Below the pieces are notes generated by a model, which saw only the letters and a program-made list of their open reading frames with translations, had not been told where the DNA came from and did no database searches. A stretch of 32,191 bases of DNA. Source: a virus. The number at the start of each line of letters is the position of its first letter. Positions within the stretch are counted from its first letter, which is position 1. Location of the stretch: IMG/VR virus record IMGVR_UViG_3300032313_001250, positions 1 through 32,191 of that record. One strand, 5' to 3'. The position numbers were made by a program, and so were the translations under genes. Below, one piece after another: positions 16,239-25,583 of this stretch.

Positions 16239-16648
16239 TAACCAACTAATCCACCAGTATCAATTTTAACGTCTCTTTCTTTAAACGCTTTAATCAATTC
16301 AGGTTTTTTGATAAACTGTTTTAAAGCAGCCATTTTTTTATCTTTTTCGACTCCTTTATCCATTGCTTTTACTTTAGTAACTAAAGTTTTAAGTCTTGAT
16401 TTAAAATCCTCAAAATCAGAATTTGGTACTTTAAATTTAGAAGGAGCACCTTTTACTTTTTCTTTAGCAAGTTCAGCTTTAGTAGGTTCTTTATCTTCAT
16501 CTTCATCCTCAGTTACAGTAACATTTAATCCTTTTTTAGCTAATTCTTCTGCTTTTTTAGGGTCTTTAGTAGAAATAGTACCTTCAATTTCAGATAAAAT
16601 TCCTATAATTTCTTCTTTAATGAATTTTTTAAATTCAGATGCTTTCAT
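16238..16648 (-). CDS. Small charged protein with N-terminal head-targeting-like tag
   Basis: 136 aa, 25-30 percent Lys plus Glu and Asp. The N-terminus MKASEFKKFIKEEIIGILSE resembles the T4 capsid-targeting peptide (MKTYQEFIAEA type). ILSE (17-20) followed by IEGT is a possible gp21-type cleavage point. The rest is a Lys-rich helical region with an acidic stretch (TEDEDEDKEPTK) and a C-terminal helix pair containing FKSRLKTLVTKVKAMDKG. I recognise no enzyme motif. It overlaps the next gene by one base (TAATG) and has the ATATTTATAAC element immediately upstream of its ATG. Confidence 0.65.
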   Translation of the reverse strand: MKASEFKKFIKEEIIGILSEIEGTISTKDPKKAEELAKKGLNVTVTEDEDEDKEPTKAELAKEKVKGAPSKFKVPNSDFEDFKSRLKTLVTKVKAMDKGVEKDKKMAALKQFIKKPELIKAFKERDVKIDTGGLVG

Positions 16649-16649
16649 G

Positions 16650-16660
16650 GTTATAAATAT
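16650..16660 (-). promoter_or_regulatory. AT-rich pre-start motif ATATTTATAAC
   Basis: An exact copy overlapping the last base of the upstream TAA stop. The spacer is the 11 bases TATTTATAACC between stop and ATG, nearly identical to the 11-base spacer at 21428-21438. Confidence 0.5.
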
Positions 16661-17190
16661 TACCCAAAAATTGTTTCTTTAATTTTTGAGATACGTTCAT
16701 CCGTTGTACCTGATATGGTTATTAGATTTTTAATACGGTGTTGATTTCTGTTTAAATCTAGTTTAATAAGATTATTAATAACTTCTCTATAATTAGCATC
16801 TGTAGTTCTTACTCCATTATCCTCTATTTCTACTCCTTCAGGAGAAACATAAAATAAATAATCATATTCATGTAATAAGTTACGTGCTAATTCATTAAAC
16901 TTTTCAGATTCATAATAACTAATAGATTCAGCAGCTCTAGTAAAAGCCATAACATCAATTACAGTTCTATCTGTAATAATATTAACTTGTAATAATTCAG
17001 CAGCACGTTCTGCTAAAAATATAATCTGACCTTTTAATGTTGAATCAGTGTTTAATGGAATACCTAAATCACGTAGATATTTAGAACGTTCAGTTGCAAA
17101 ATTATAGTCTACAAATTCAGGTAAATCTTTTAAAGCATTAACAAGAGTTGTTTTACCTACACTCATTGAACCACAAAAACCTATCTTCAT
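16660..17190 (-). CDS. NadR-like/AAA_28 P-loop nucleotide or nucleoside kinase
   Basis: 176 aa. It begins MKIGFCGSMSVGKTTL, with Walker A GSMSVGKT at 7-14. The DRTVIDVMAFTRA block (98-110) resembles the Asp-Arg region of NadR ribosylnicotinamide kinases and related deoxynucleoside kinases. YDYLFYVSPEG is the following core strand. The family phosphorylates nicotinamide riboside or nucleosides, so a role in NAD or nucleotide supply during infection fits, but the substrate cannot be read from the sequence. It has no N-terminal tag, unlike its neighbours. It sits 2 bases after the MORN-like gene. Confidence 0.82.
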   Translation of the reverse strand: MKIGFCGSMSVGKTTLVNALKDLPEFVDYNFATERSKYLRDLGIPLNTDSTLKGQIIFLAERAAELLQVNIITDRTVIDVMAFTRAAESISYYESEKFNELARNLLHEYDYLFYVSPEGVEIEDNGVRTTDANYREVINNLIKLDLNRNQHRIKNLITISGTTDERISKIKETIFG

Positions 17191-17192
17191 AT

Positions 17193-17441
17193 TTAGTTTC
17201 TATTTTGACCTGCTTGACCTAAAGCTGTCTTGTACCATGGTAATCCCTCACGATTACGTCTTGCTTCTTTCCAACCATCTTCTGTATATTGAATGCCATG
17301 AAGATAATATTCTCTTCTACGATTATCACCTTCAGGAATTAAAGCTGGACCTTCCCAATTATGTAATTTACCATCAAAAACATAAGCAATAGTTCCATCT
17401 GCTTTTTTTAGTTTTTTAGTTTGTTGATACTTTTTGGTCAT
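17193..17441 (-). CDS. Small MORN-like phage protein
   Basis: 82 aa. The centre, DGKLHNWEGPALIPEGDN followed by REYYLHGIQYTEDGWKEARR, matches the small MORN-variant unit (x-NG-x-x-H-x-x-x-GPA-x-x-x-x-x-G-x-x-x-YYxxG) found in many phage and bacterial proteins. The C-terminal REGLPWYK tail is also recurrent in phages (from memory). The function is unknown. The N-terminal 12 residues are Lys-rich. It lies between the FAD dehydrogenase and the NadR-like kinase in the same transcription unit. Confidence 0.7.
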   Translation of the reverse strand: MTKKYQQTKKLKKADGTIAYVFDGKLHNWEGPALIPEGDNRRREYYLHGIQYTEDGWKEARRNREGLPWYKTALGQAGQNRN

Positions 17442-17477
17442 GATTGTAATATAATAAAAATATATTGCTTATCCAAA

Positions 17478-18836
17478 TTAAAAATGAATTACATCTCCTG
17501 ATGTATTATCCCACTCTTTCTCTAATATAGATTCTACTGATAGAATACCTTGAGCCCCACTTACAGTTATACCACGAGCCGATAAAGCATCTCCTACAAA
17601 GTGAACATTAGAATAATCTACTAAAGATAAATTTTTATAATTTACTTTCACTTCAGGTGAAAGATATTTTACCTCGGGAATATAAACACCCCAATCATCA
17701 CCTAATGTTGGAAATATTTTTTTCATATCCTCAATAAAATCTTCAATATATTGAAAATAACCTTGAAATGATTCTCTAACTTTAAATAATTCTTCTAATC
17801 CAATTTGAAAAGCATCTACTTGATTTCCTTCAGATGTTGTTGAAACTGTACGAGAGGGGGAATAATATAATCCTTTATCTTTAATTTGGCATTCTTTAAC
17901 TAATTTTCTTGACCAAGCAAATGGATCCTCGATACCATTGATTTCCATTAAGATACCAAAATTGGTCATATCGTTTCTATAACGCATATCTTTTTTAGCA
18001 TGACCATTGTAACTATAATCCCCGTATGTTTCCTCTACAGCAACATAAGCTGCATTATTATTTGTACAAAATGATCTTAATGAAACACCTTTATCCTCAA
18101 ATTTACGATATAATTTAAAATCATAACTAATATCAATTAATTTTTGGAAATGTTCTTGTGGTGCCTCAAATCGAACTCCAATCTGTACTGATTTAGGTTC
18201 ATCTGGTAATTCATATTGTTGAGCTAATTCTTGAGCAAAGTCAATACCTGATTTTCCTACTGCAAAAATAAGTTCATCATATTCAATAGCACCTTCCCCA
18301 ACTTGATTTTTATAAGTAAAATACACTAAACGAGATTCAAAATCAATTTTAAATACTTTTTCTTCCCAAATAAATTTTACACCTTTAGATACTAAATAAT
18401 CATACCAATTTTTAGCAATCTCAGATAGATAATCTGTACCTACGTGCCAAACAGGAAATAATCGTAAACCAAAATATGGTTTAATAAAATCTGGTTCAGT
18501 AATAGGATTTGAACATTGTACTTCCTCTGGTTTAGGATGAAAACGTTTAAAGTTATTAATAACCTCATCCATTAGTTTCATTGCCTTTTCCTCACCTGTA
18601 TACTTAGATAATTGTCCTCCAATAGCTGTATGATAAGTTAATTTACCATCAGACCAACCTCCAGCACCTAGGAAACCTGTCATTACTTCCTCAGGTTTTC
18701 TGTTATAAGGGTCTTTACCCATATCTATCAGGGTTATTAGATGACCTGGGTATCCATTGTCTACTAATTTAGTAGCAGCATTTACTCCTGCTACACCTGC
18801 TCCTACGATTACAATTTTTTTATTCATATCTAACAT
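17478..18836 (-). CDS. FAD-dependent dehydrogenase (COG2509-like)
   Basis: 452 aa. The N-terminal Rossmann motif VIVGAGVAGVNAA (8-20) is followed by GAGGWSDGKLTYH, the counterpart of the GGAGAFSDGKL block of NAD(FAD)-utilizing dehydrogenases. The C-terminal FAD-contact block is FVGDALSARGITVSGAQGI. The cysteine-bearing motif usual in the cellular family appears here as SLRSFCTNNN. The oxidation substrate is unknown. Cellular homologues are soluble flavoproteins of uncertain role. It is an unusual gene for a phage. It starts just after a terminator and ATG 18836 is chosen because GAG precedes it, but Met4 at 18827 is equally possible. It shows no tag sequence. Confidence 0.85.
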   Translation of the reverse strand: MLDMNKKIVIVGAGVAGVNAATKLVDNGYPGHLITLIDMGKDPYNRKPEEVMTGFLGAGGWSDGKLTYHTAIGGQLSKYTGEEKAMKLMDEVINNFKRFHPKPEEVQCSNPITEPDFIKPYFGLRLFPVWHVGTDYLSEIAKNWYDYLVSKGVKFIWEEKVFKIDFESRLVYFTYKNQVGEGAIEYDELIFAVGKSGIDFAQELAQQYELPDEPKSVQIGVRFEAPQEHFQKLIDISYDFKLYRKFEDKGVSLRSFCTNNNAAYVAVEETYGDYSYNGHAKKDMRYRNDMTNFGILMEINGIEDPFAWSRKLVKECQIKDKGLYYSPSRTVSTTSEGNQVDAFQIGLEELFKVRESFQGYFQYIEDFIEDMKKIFPTLGDDWGVYIPEVKYLSPEVKVNYKNLSLVDYSNVHFVGDALSARGITVSGAQGILSVESILEKEWDNTSGDVIHF

Positions 18837-18867
18837 CTCAATATAATATATTTTTTTATTTTTTCCA

Positions 18868-18901
18868 AATTAAAAGTGGCCCACTTTTTAAGGTAGGCCA
18901 C
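18868..18901 (-). terminator. Rho-independent terminator upstream of the FAD dehydrogenase gene
   Basis: In the minus transcript GUGGCCUAC (18901-18893) pairs with GUGGGCCAC (18884-18876) as a 9-bp stem that includes one internal G-U and an 8-base loop, followed by UUUUAAUUU. The internal pair is a wobble only on the minus strand (it would be C-A on the plus strand), which supports this orientation. The terminator closes the block that ends at 18947. Confidence 0.8.
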
Positions 18902-18946
18902 AGCTCTATATAATTTAACCCCTGGGAAAGCACGACTGTCTATGAA

Positions 18947-19102
18947 TCAGTCTATAAATTTAGGAAACCTATTTAAATAAAATTGTTCTTTATCATCCAA
19001 ATCAATATCAACCTCAGATAATCTTTCTTGATATTCTGATTCAGTAATAATACCTGCTCTTTTTTGAAGTAATAATATTTCTTCTGTTAATTGATATTTC
19101 AC
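18947..19102 (-). CDS. 51-aa peptide with QKRAGIITESEY motif, GTG start
   Basis: GTG at 19102 overlaps the stop of the cupin-like gene as GTGA, giving a 51-residue frame ending in TGA at 18947. The peptide contains LLQKRAGIITESEYQERLSE (11-30), a motif that recurs in many T4-type phage proteins and resembles the C-terminal WQKLAGIIK of the scaffold gene in this window. This match and the coupled start justify calling it real despite its length. A head-associated role is inferred only from the motif. Downstream, 18841-18946 holds the terminator. Confidence 0.6.
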   Translation of the reverse strand: MKYQLTEEILLLQKRAGIITESEYQERLSEVDIDLDDKEQFYLNRFPKFID

Positions 19103-19359
19103 GATTTGTGTATTTTTAGTTTTAGAGTTCCAGTTCCTTTAATAACACGATGCCACTCATGTCTTTTTATAAATATTGGATAATTTAAAGAAGTCGGCAA
19201 TTGATTATCTAATTGTAACTTCCAATCTGTTTCACCTATTATTTCAACTGTTCTATCCTCATTATCACGATGCCAAAGTAATTCAATAGGGTCAATATTA
19301 TCATCAAACTCTCTGATGATATATTTATTTGTAACCTCTATATCCTTATATGGTTTCAT
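19099..19359 (-). CDS. Small cupin-like conserved phage protein
   Basis: 86 aa. LLWHRDNEDRTVEII (28-42), a WKLQLDNQLP strand pair and the terminal FIKRHEWHRVIKGTGTLKLKI form the His/Glu-containing two-strand pattern of small cupin-like proteins known from cyanophage and other T4-type genomes (from memory). The histidines of WHRD and EWHR could bind a metal. No reaction is known. The ATG at 19359 comes directly after, and in frame with, the TGA stop of the upstream gene. Confidence 0.7.
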   Translation of the reverse strand: MKPYKDIEVTNKYIIREFDDNIDPIELLWHRDNEDRTVEIIGETDWKLQLDNQLPTSLNYPIFIKRHEWHRVIKGTGTLKLKIHKS

Positions 19360-20157
19360 TCATATCGTAGATTGTGTGAGTTTCTTTTGGAGTTTATTTA
19401 CCGCAGTTTGTAATGATTTTAAATGATCTTGTTTCCAACCAATATTTTTCTTTTTCCATCCAGGAACTATATTATTATAAGAATCTGTTTTTGCTTTATT
19501 ATAAGCAGCCTCATCATTATCATAGTTTTTTGCCGCATCCCTCCGAATTATTTCCTCCCAAGAAGGCCATTCATAATAATCGGGGGATGCTGTTACTAAA
19601 TTAATAATTTCTTTATCACTTAATTTAGAATTTGTTTCTATTTCGTTATTTAATCTATCTATTTGCTTTTGAAAACCTTCAATTTCTTGATTAATTTTTT
19701 CTATTTTAGATAGTTTCTTAATTTTTTCTTTATAAACAGAAGTAATTTCTGAGTTACCTGTTTTTCCTAATCTGGTTTTGGTAATATAACGATAATGTAA
19801 TTGTTGAATACTATAACCACCAGCTAATATAGCTTCTGTTTCAAAGGGATATACCGTTCCATCCCTTTCAATTTGGGCGGATATTTGAATGCTTCCTTTG
19901 CCTGATCTTCTTGCACTTATAGAAACAAGTTTATCAGTTGGTTTAGTATATGATTCAACGGCCTTAACTAAATCTACAATAAGACTCCACCTAAACATTT
20001 CCCTATCATATTCAGTAACAGGTTTTTGAAACTTTTCAACATACCATTCCTCTATTTGAGATATCATATCTTTTATAGTAGGCTCTAATTCATCTAATAT
20101 AGTATTAACTATATTTTGATTAAGCACTTCTTTTAAAAGTGTTTTAAGTTTAATCAT
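19360..20157 (-). CDS. Tagged helical/coiled-coil protein (unknown)
   Basis: 265 aa. The N-terminal tag is MIKLKTLLKEVLNQNIVNTI. Residues about 80-130 look like a beta-rich module (VSISARRSGKGSIQISAQIE) and 145-190 form a coiled coil (KIEKINQEIEGFQKQIDRLN). The C-terminus has a Trp-rich stretch, EWPSWEEIIRRDAAKNYDN, and a Lys-rich helix. I recognise no catalytic motif. The stop is TGA followed immediately by the ATG of the next gene in the same frame. Confidence 0.65.
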   Translation of the reverse strand: MIKLKTLLKEVLNQNIVNTILDELEPTIKDMISQIEEWYVEKFQKPVTEYDREMFRWSLIVDLVKAVESYTKPTDKLVSISARRSGKGSIQISAQIERDGTVYPFETEAILAGGYSIQQLHYRYITKTRLGKTGNSEITSVYKEKIKKLSKIEKINQEIEGFQKQIDRLNNEIETNSKLSDKEIINLVTASPDYYEWPSWEEIIRRDAAKNYDNDEAAYNKAKTDSYNNIVPGWKKKNIGWKQDHLKSLQTAVNKLQKKLTQSTI

Positions 20158-20158
20158 G

Positions 20159-20596
20159 TTATTCCCCTTTACGTTCTTGCCAATCGTAAGATATAGTATC
20201 TTTTACAATAGGACCACCTTTAGCCCATGTTCTACAAGTACGAGCGGAATGGCATTTAAAACTATGCATCCAACAATATCCTAACTTACCATCTTTATCT
20301 GATAGTTCACCAGGCATACAATCTTCCATTCTTGGAGAAATATCAAAAGCCGCACAATTACCACATAAAGATTGTTCGGCTGCTTCAACGGTTGTGTCCC
20401 AGTGTTCCGCTAATTCCTCCCAAAATTCTCCAGGTTCATCTACATTTAAAGGACCATATTTAATATAATCTGCTTTAATAGCTGAGTCTCTGTTTTTAGT
20501 GTTTAGTTCTAGATCTTGAGTAGGAAGAGGACAAGCCATAGCTGCCTCAAACAGCTTATTTTCGGCTAAATATTTTTTTAAATCAAAGTTACTCAT
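20159..20596 (-). CDS. Tagged cysteine-cluster protein, possible HiPIP-like Fe-S site
   Basis: 145 aa. The N-terminal tag FDLKKYLAENKLFEAAM (4-20) includes LFEA, a possible gp21-type cut site. The core TQDLELNTKNRDSAIKADY and CGNCAAFDISPRMEDCMPGE...GYCWMHSFKCHSARTCRTW carries Cys78, 81, 93, 108, 115 and 121 plus His111 and His116. Close relatives occur as uncharacterised proteins in cyanophages (from memory). The order C-x2-C-x11-C-x14-C with an aromatic-Cys near the end resembles high-potential iron-sulfur proteins; zinc binding is the alternative. It could be a small redox or metal-carrying virion protein. Confidence 0.72.
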   Translation of the reverse strand: MSNFDLKKYLAENKLFEAAMACPLPTQDLELNTKNRDSAIKADYIKYGPLNVDEPGEFWEELAEHWDTTVEAAEQSLCGNCAAFDISPRMEDCMPGELSDKDGKLGYCWMHSFKCHSARTCRTWAKGGPIVKDTISYDWQERKGE

Positions 20597-20603
20597 CTTA
20601 TTT

Positions 20604-20614
20604 ATTATAAATAT
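20604..20614 (-). promoter_or_regulatory. AT-rich pre-start motif, variant ATATTTATAAT
   Basis: One mismatch (final C to T) from the recurrent element, located 7 bases before the ATG at 20596 in a 30-base spacer. Confidence 0.4.
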
Positions 20615-20626
20615 AGTTAAATAGAT

Positions 20627-21427
20627 TTACCAAAAACCGCTAAAATTAGATTTTAAACCTAATAACTTTGCGTACCTTGGTAACCTACAAGACCAGTAAG
20701 ATGCTTTTGTACGGTCTTTTTTATTAGGACAATCATGTCTTTTAGAAAAAGCAGCTCTAGCCTTTGAATTATTTATTTTAGCTGATAATCCTGATGTATC
20801 ACCAAATGATATTTTTTTAACTTTACCTTTATCTTTTACATAAACATAAAATTTCTTCGATCCACCACGTTTTGGTTTTCCAATTGGTGGGTCTTTCTTT
20901 TTATCTTTTTTAGCTTCGTCTAATTTTTCCTCAACTTCCTCCATTATAAAATCTAATGGAACTTTTTTACCTTCTTTATTTAATACTCGTAAATCAGATT
21001 CGTGATATGATTGGTTTCCTTCTTTTGTTTTAACTACAATAAATGAACCTTTAATATCAACTACTTCACCTGATAATCCACCGTATTCTTTGGATGATTT
21101 TACTTTATCTCCAACTTCAATCTCGTATACAATACCATATTCACCCAAATGTGTTTCGGTTAATATCTCTAAATCATCTCCTGTAAAATCTAAAACACCA
21201 CGAGTATATAATGCTCTTGCTTCTGCCCATAAATTAAAATAATTGGATGAACCAGCACGATATACATGCTCGGTAAGCGGTTTTTTATTGTCTATATGAT
21301 ATTTTAATCCCTCAGACAATATATCACGTGGAGCTATGCTTTCATTTAATATAGGCGCTCTAGTAGGTTTAACTGCTTTGCAGCAATCACTATATAACAC
21401 CTCTTTAATTAGTTTTTTTAAATCCAT
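20627..21427 (-). CDS. Modular tagged phage protein with KOW-like and basic C-terminal modules
   Basis: 266 aa. The N-terminal tag is MDLKKLIKEVL. A second module (about 50-98: HVYRAGSSNYFNLWAEARAL) and a third beta-rich SH3/KOW-like module (105-150: VGDKVKSSKEYGGLSGEVVD) follow. LDEAK at 169-173 marks the boundary to a Lys-rich linker and a C-terminal module (192-258) containing VKKISFGDTSGLSAKIN and a conserved HDCPNKKDRTKASYWSCR block with Cys233 and Cys247. The last module is widespread in T4-type phages (from memory) and has no known function. LNES (27-30) and LDEAK are candidate prohead-protease sites. Confidence 0.72.
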   Translation of the reverse strand: MDLKKLIKEVLYSDCCKAVKPTRAPILNESIAPRDILSEGLKYHIDNKKPLTEHVYRAGSSNYFNLWAEARALYTRGVLDFTGDDLEILTETHLGEYGIVYEIEVGDKVKSSKEYGGLSGEVVDIKGSFIVVKTKEGNQSYHESDLRVLNKEGKKVPLDFIMEEVEEKLDEAKKDKKKDPPIGKPKRGGSKKFYVYVKDKGKVKKISFGDTSGLSAKINNSKARAAFSKRHDCPNKKDRTKASYWSCRLPRYAKLLGLKSNFSGFW

Positions 21428-21428
21428 A

Positions 21429-21439
21429 GTTATAAATAT
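21429..21439 (-). promoter_or_regulatory. AT-rich pre-start motif ATATTTATAAC
   Basis: An exact copy starting at the last base of the upstream TAA stop and ending 1 base before the ATG at 21427. The whole 11-base spacer is TATTTATAACT, matching the spacer at 16649-16659 in ten of eleven bases. Confidence 0.5.
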
Positions 21440-22656
21440 TATTTAGTTTTACTAATCCGTAATGATAAAGGTAATAATTTACCTGAGGTATTCCTAATTG
21501 AAACTTGATATTGAGAGATGCCAAAAATAGGACTGTTGGTATCTATCTTCATAGTTAATTGTTTTGTGTTTGGTCCTGGGTATTTTATTTCTGTGTTAGT
21601 AATGTTACCAATAGCATTTTGAGCATCTTCAGGTGAAAGTAAAGATATAACTTTTACTTCACCTGGTTTGGTTTCTCTAACATAATAATAACCATAACCT
21701 AAAGATGAAGCTAATAATTTTTTAAACTTTTCAGTGTCAATTTCAGCTTTAGACCAACTACCTTCCGTACCTTCTTTAGTTACATACTGATTTAATCCAT
21801 CAGCTAATTTTTGAGAATCAATATTAAAAATATCAAACAATAAAGCTATCGATGGAGTAGTATTTTTTTTACTTTCATCATAAACAACTTTACCATCTTT
21901 TTCATAAATAAAAGGAACATTAGGACCACTATAAACTCCACTACCGGCTACGTTTTTTAATGAAATAAAATATTCTTTATTATCATAGGTTATAGTTAAA
22001 TCCGATATTGTTTTACCTATATCTTGAGGACCATCTAAACTTAAACTTCTTTTAGTATCTGTAGCACCAGCAAATTTAATATTGTTAGCAATTAATTTAG
22101 TATTATCAATACCTAATTTATCATATAATGTTTTTAAATCATTAGGTAATTCATTATTAGGTTTACCTACATTTTCTTTAGCTTTAGCTACAAAATTTTG
22201 CTCATATTTTTCTCCTTCATTACCTCCACCACTTACAATAATTCTAATCATACCAAATTTATCAGTATCCATTTCATACATTGAAAATTTACCTGATGGA
22301 TTAGGTCCTTGTTTGGGACTATAAGTAGTTATGTTTTCAGCTCCTAATAAATCTTTAAAAAGTTGAATTATTTTTTCAGAATCTATTTTATTAGGATTAC
22401 CTAAACGATTTTTATCACTTTGTGGTTTAAATCCTAACTCGGAATTAGCATTACTTAAAATATATTCAACTGCTTTTTTAGTGTTAGTATTGATTTCTCT
22501 ATCTGTTATTTCCAACAACAATGATTCTTTTAAATTAATATCTAATTCTTTTAGTATAGATTCTAACAACATAACATCTTTAGGATTACCCATATCAGGA
22601 TAACCTTTATCAAATTTGTATGAAAACTTTTTAAAAAATAAATCTAGTGCGTCCAT
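21439..22656 (-). CDS. Phage protein with possible PD-(D/E)xK-like core
   Basis: 405 aa. The N-terminus LFFKKFSYKFDKGYPDMGNP is a conserved phage peptide (from memory), followed by Leu/Glu-rich helices (LLESILKELDINLKESLLLEI) that resemble the tags. The core has RIIVSGGGNEGEKYEQNFV, KFAGATDTKRSL and DIGKTISDLTITYDNKEYFISLKN. The last has the D-x(n)-hydrophobic-x-hydrophobic-K shape of restriction-endonuclease-fold proteins, although the usual acidic residue before x-K is Ser here. A nuclease, possibly inactive, is one reading. I cannot confirm it without structure prediction. The C-terminal 80 residues are beta-rich. Confidence 0.55.
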   Translation of the reverse strand: MDALDLFFKKFSYKFDKGYPDMGNPKDVMLLESILKELDINLKESLLLEITDREINTNTKKAVEYILSNANSELGFKPQSDKNRLGNPNKIDSEKIIQLFKDLLGAENITTYSPKQGPNPSGKFSMYEMDTDKFGMIRIIVSGGGNEGEKYEQNFVAKAKENVGKPNNELPNDLKTLYDKLGIDNTKLIANNIKFAGATDTKRSLSLDGPQDIGKTISDLTITYDNKEYFISLKNVAGSGVYSGPNVPFIYEKDGKVVYDESKKNTTPSIALLFDIFNIDSQKLADGLNQYVTKEGTEGSWSKAEIDTEKFKKLLASSLGYGYYYVRETKPGEVKVISLLSPEDAQNAIGNITNTEIKYPGPNTKQLTMKIDTNSPIFGISQYQVSIRNTSGKLLPLSLRISKTK

Positions 22657-22666
22657 AATATTTTAT

Positions 22667-23152
22667 TTAAACCTCTGGTTCTTCAGTGGGTGTTTCTTCT
22701 GGTGTTTCTACTGGGTCTTCAGCAGGCTCGGCTGATGTTTCTTCATCAGGAGTTGCCTCTGCTTTTTGACCATAAGATAATACTCTTGCTAATGTTTGAG
22801 CGGCTTGTTCTTCCTCTCCAAGATTAGTAAGATAATATTTTTTACCTTCAATAGTAGCAACCCAACTTCTAGGGGTGTAATGTAGAAAAAAGGTTTCACC
22901 GTTTGCTAATAATATTCTAAATGTAGTAGGACGTGGTGCAACCCATTGAATATCTTCAATAAATAATTCGTATTGTTTTGTAAATAAATCTACAATAGTT
23001 TTTTTAAGGTCTGGAAACTTGGCTAAAACAGGAAATGTTTCTTCTATATCTAAATTAATGTTAGAAGGAGTATCTAAGTCAACAGGCGTATCTTTTGAAT
23101 ACACCTGTTTAGCTAGAATTTTAATTTTTTCTTTTAACTCATTTCTAGTCAT
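22667..23152 (-). CDS. Conserved phage protein with tag and acidic Pro/Glu/Thr tail
   Basis: 161 aa. It starts with a tag-like helix MTRNELKEKIKILAKQVYS. The core (50-125) contains FPDLKKTIVDLFTKQYELFI, VAPRPTTFRILLANGETF and a strand with TPRSWVATIEGKKYYLTNL, a block conserved in environmental T4-type phages. The tail (about 133-161) is repeats of Pro, Glu, Thr and Ala (ETSAEPAEDPVETPEETP) and is probably disordered. It has no known function. It overlaps the preceding gene by one base. Confidence 0.65.
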   Translation of the reverse strand: MTRNELKEKIKILAKQVYSKDTPVDLDTPSNINLDIEETFPVLAKFPDLKKTIVDLFTKQYELFIEDIQWVAPRPTTFRILLANGETFFLHYTPRSWVATIEGKKYYLTNLGEEEQAAQTLARVLSYGQKAEATPDEETSAEPAEDPVETPEETPTEEPEV

Positions 23153-23541
23153 TATTTAGACTTTAGTTTTTGTATAATTTTTTCTGATATATAAGGTTTG
23201 GCTATTTTTTCAGCAGCATCTATATTACCTTTATTTAAAGCTATTCTAGCTTGTTTAAGGTTACTTTGGTCTGAAGCATCTTTGTTAGTCATTGCTTTAA
23301 GTGCTTTAGTAATTTTACCTGCTAAAATTTCATCCTTACCAATTTTATTCTCATCGATTATCTCTTCATCAGAGGCAACACCTACCATAGCATCAATAGA
23401 TGGTTCTTTAAGTTCAAAATCAAGATAATGTTTGGCAGAAACCATATTATGAGCGGCTGTAGTAATTTTAGACTGCCACCAAGCAGGAAAATCTACTTCA
23501 CCTGGACCTTCAAATTGGTCTACCATTTGATAAAGCTCCAT
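23152..23541 (-). CDS. Downstream half of an interrupted phage protein
   Basis: 129 aa from ATG 23541. The first residues, MELYQMVDQFEGPGEVDFPA followed by WWQSKITTAAHNMVSAKHYL, form a conserved helical module of T4-type phages that normally follows ...HMIKxxLYRIxKYA in one chain (from memory). Here it is separated from the upstream ORF only by TGA AAA TAT GCT, in the same frame, so 23152-24390 reads as one gene interrupted by one TGA. The rest is helical (DEILAGKITKALKAMTNKD, ALNKGNIDAAEKIAKPYISE). It may be expressed from the internal ATG, by read-through, or not at all. Confidence 0.6.
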   Translation of the reverse strand: MELYQMVDQFEGPGEVDFPAWWQSKITTAAHNMVSAKHYLDFELKEPSIDAMVGVASDEEIIDENKIGKDEILAGKITKALKAMTNKDASDQSNLKQARIALNKGNIDAAEKIAKPYISEKIIQKLKSK

Positions 23542-23550
23542 AGCATATTT

Positions 23551-25562
<2,012 letters not shown>

Positions 25563-25571
25563 AATAGTATG

Positions 25572-25582
25572 GTTATAAATAT
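25572..25582 (-). promoter_or_regulatory. AT-rich pre-start motif ATATTTATAAC
   Basis: An exact copy on the coding strand in the 21-base spacer before the ATG at 25562, 9 bases from the start codon. Confidence 0.45.
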
Positions 25583-25583
25583 G

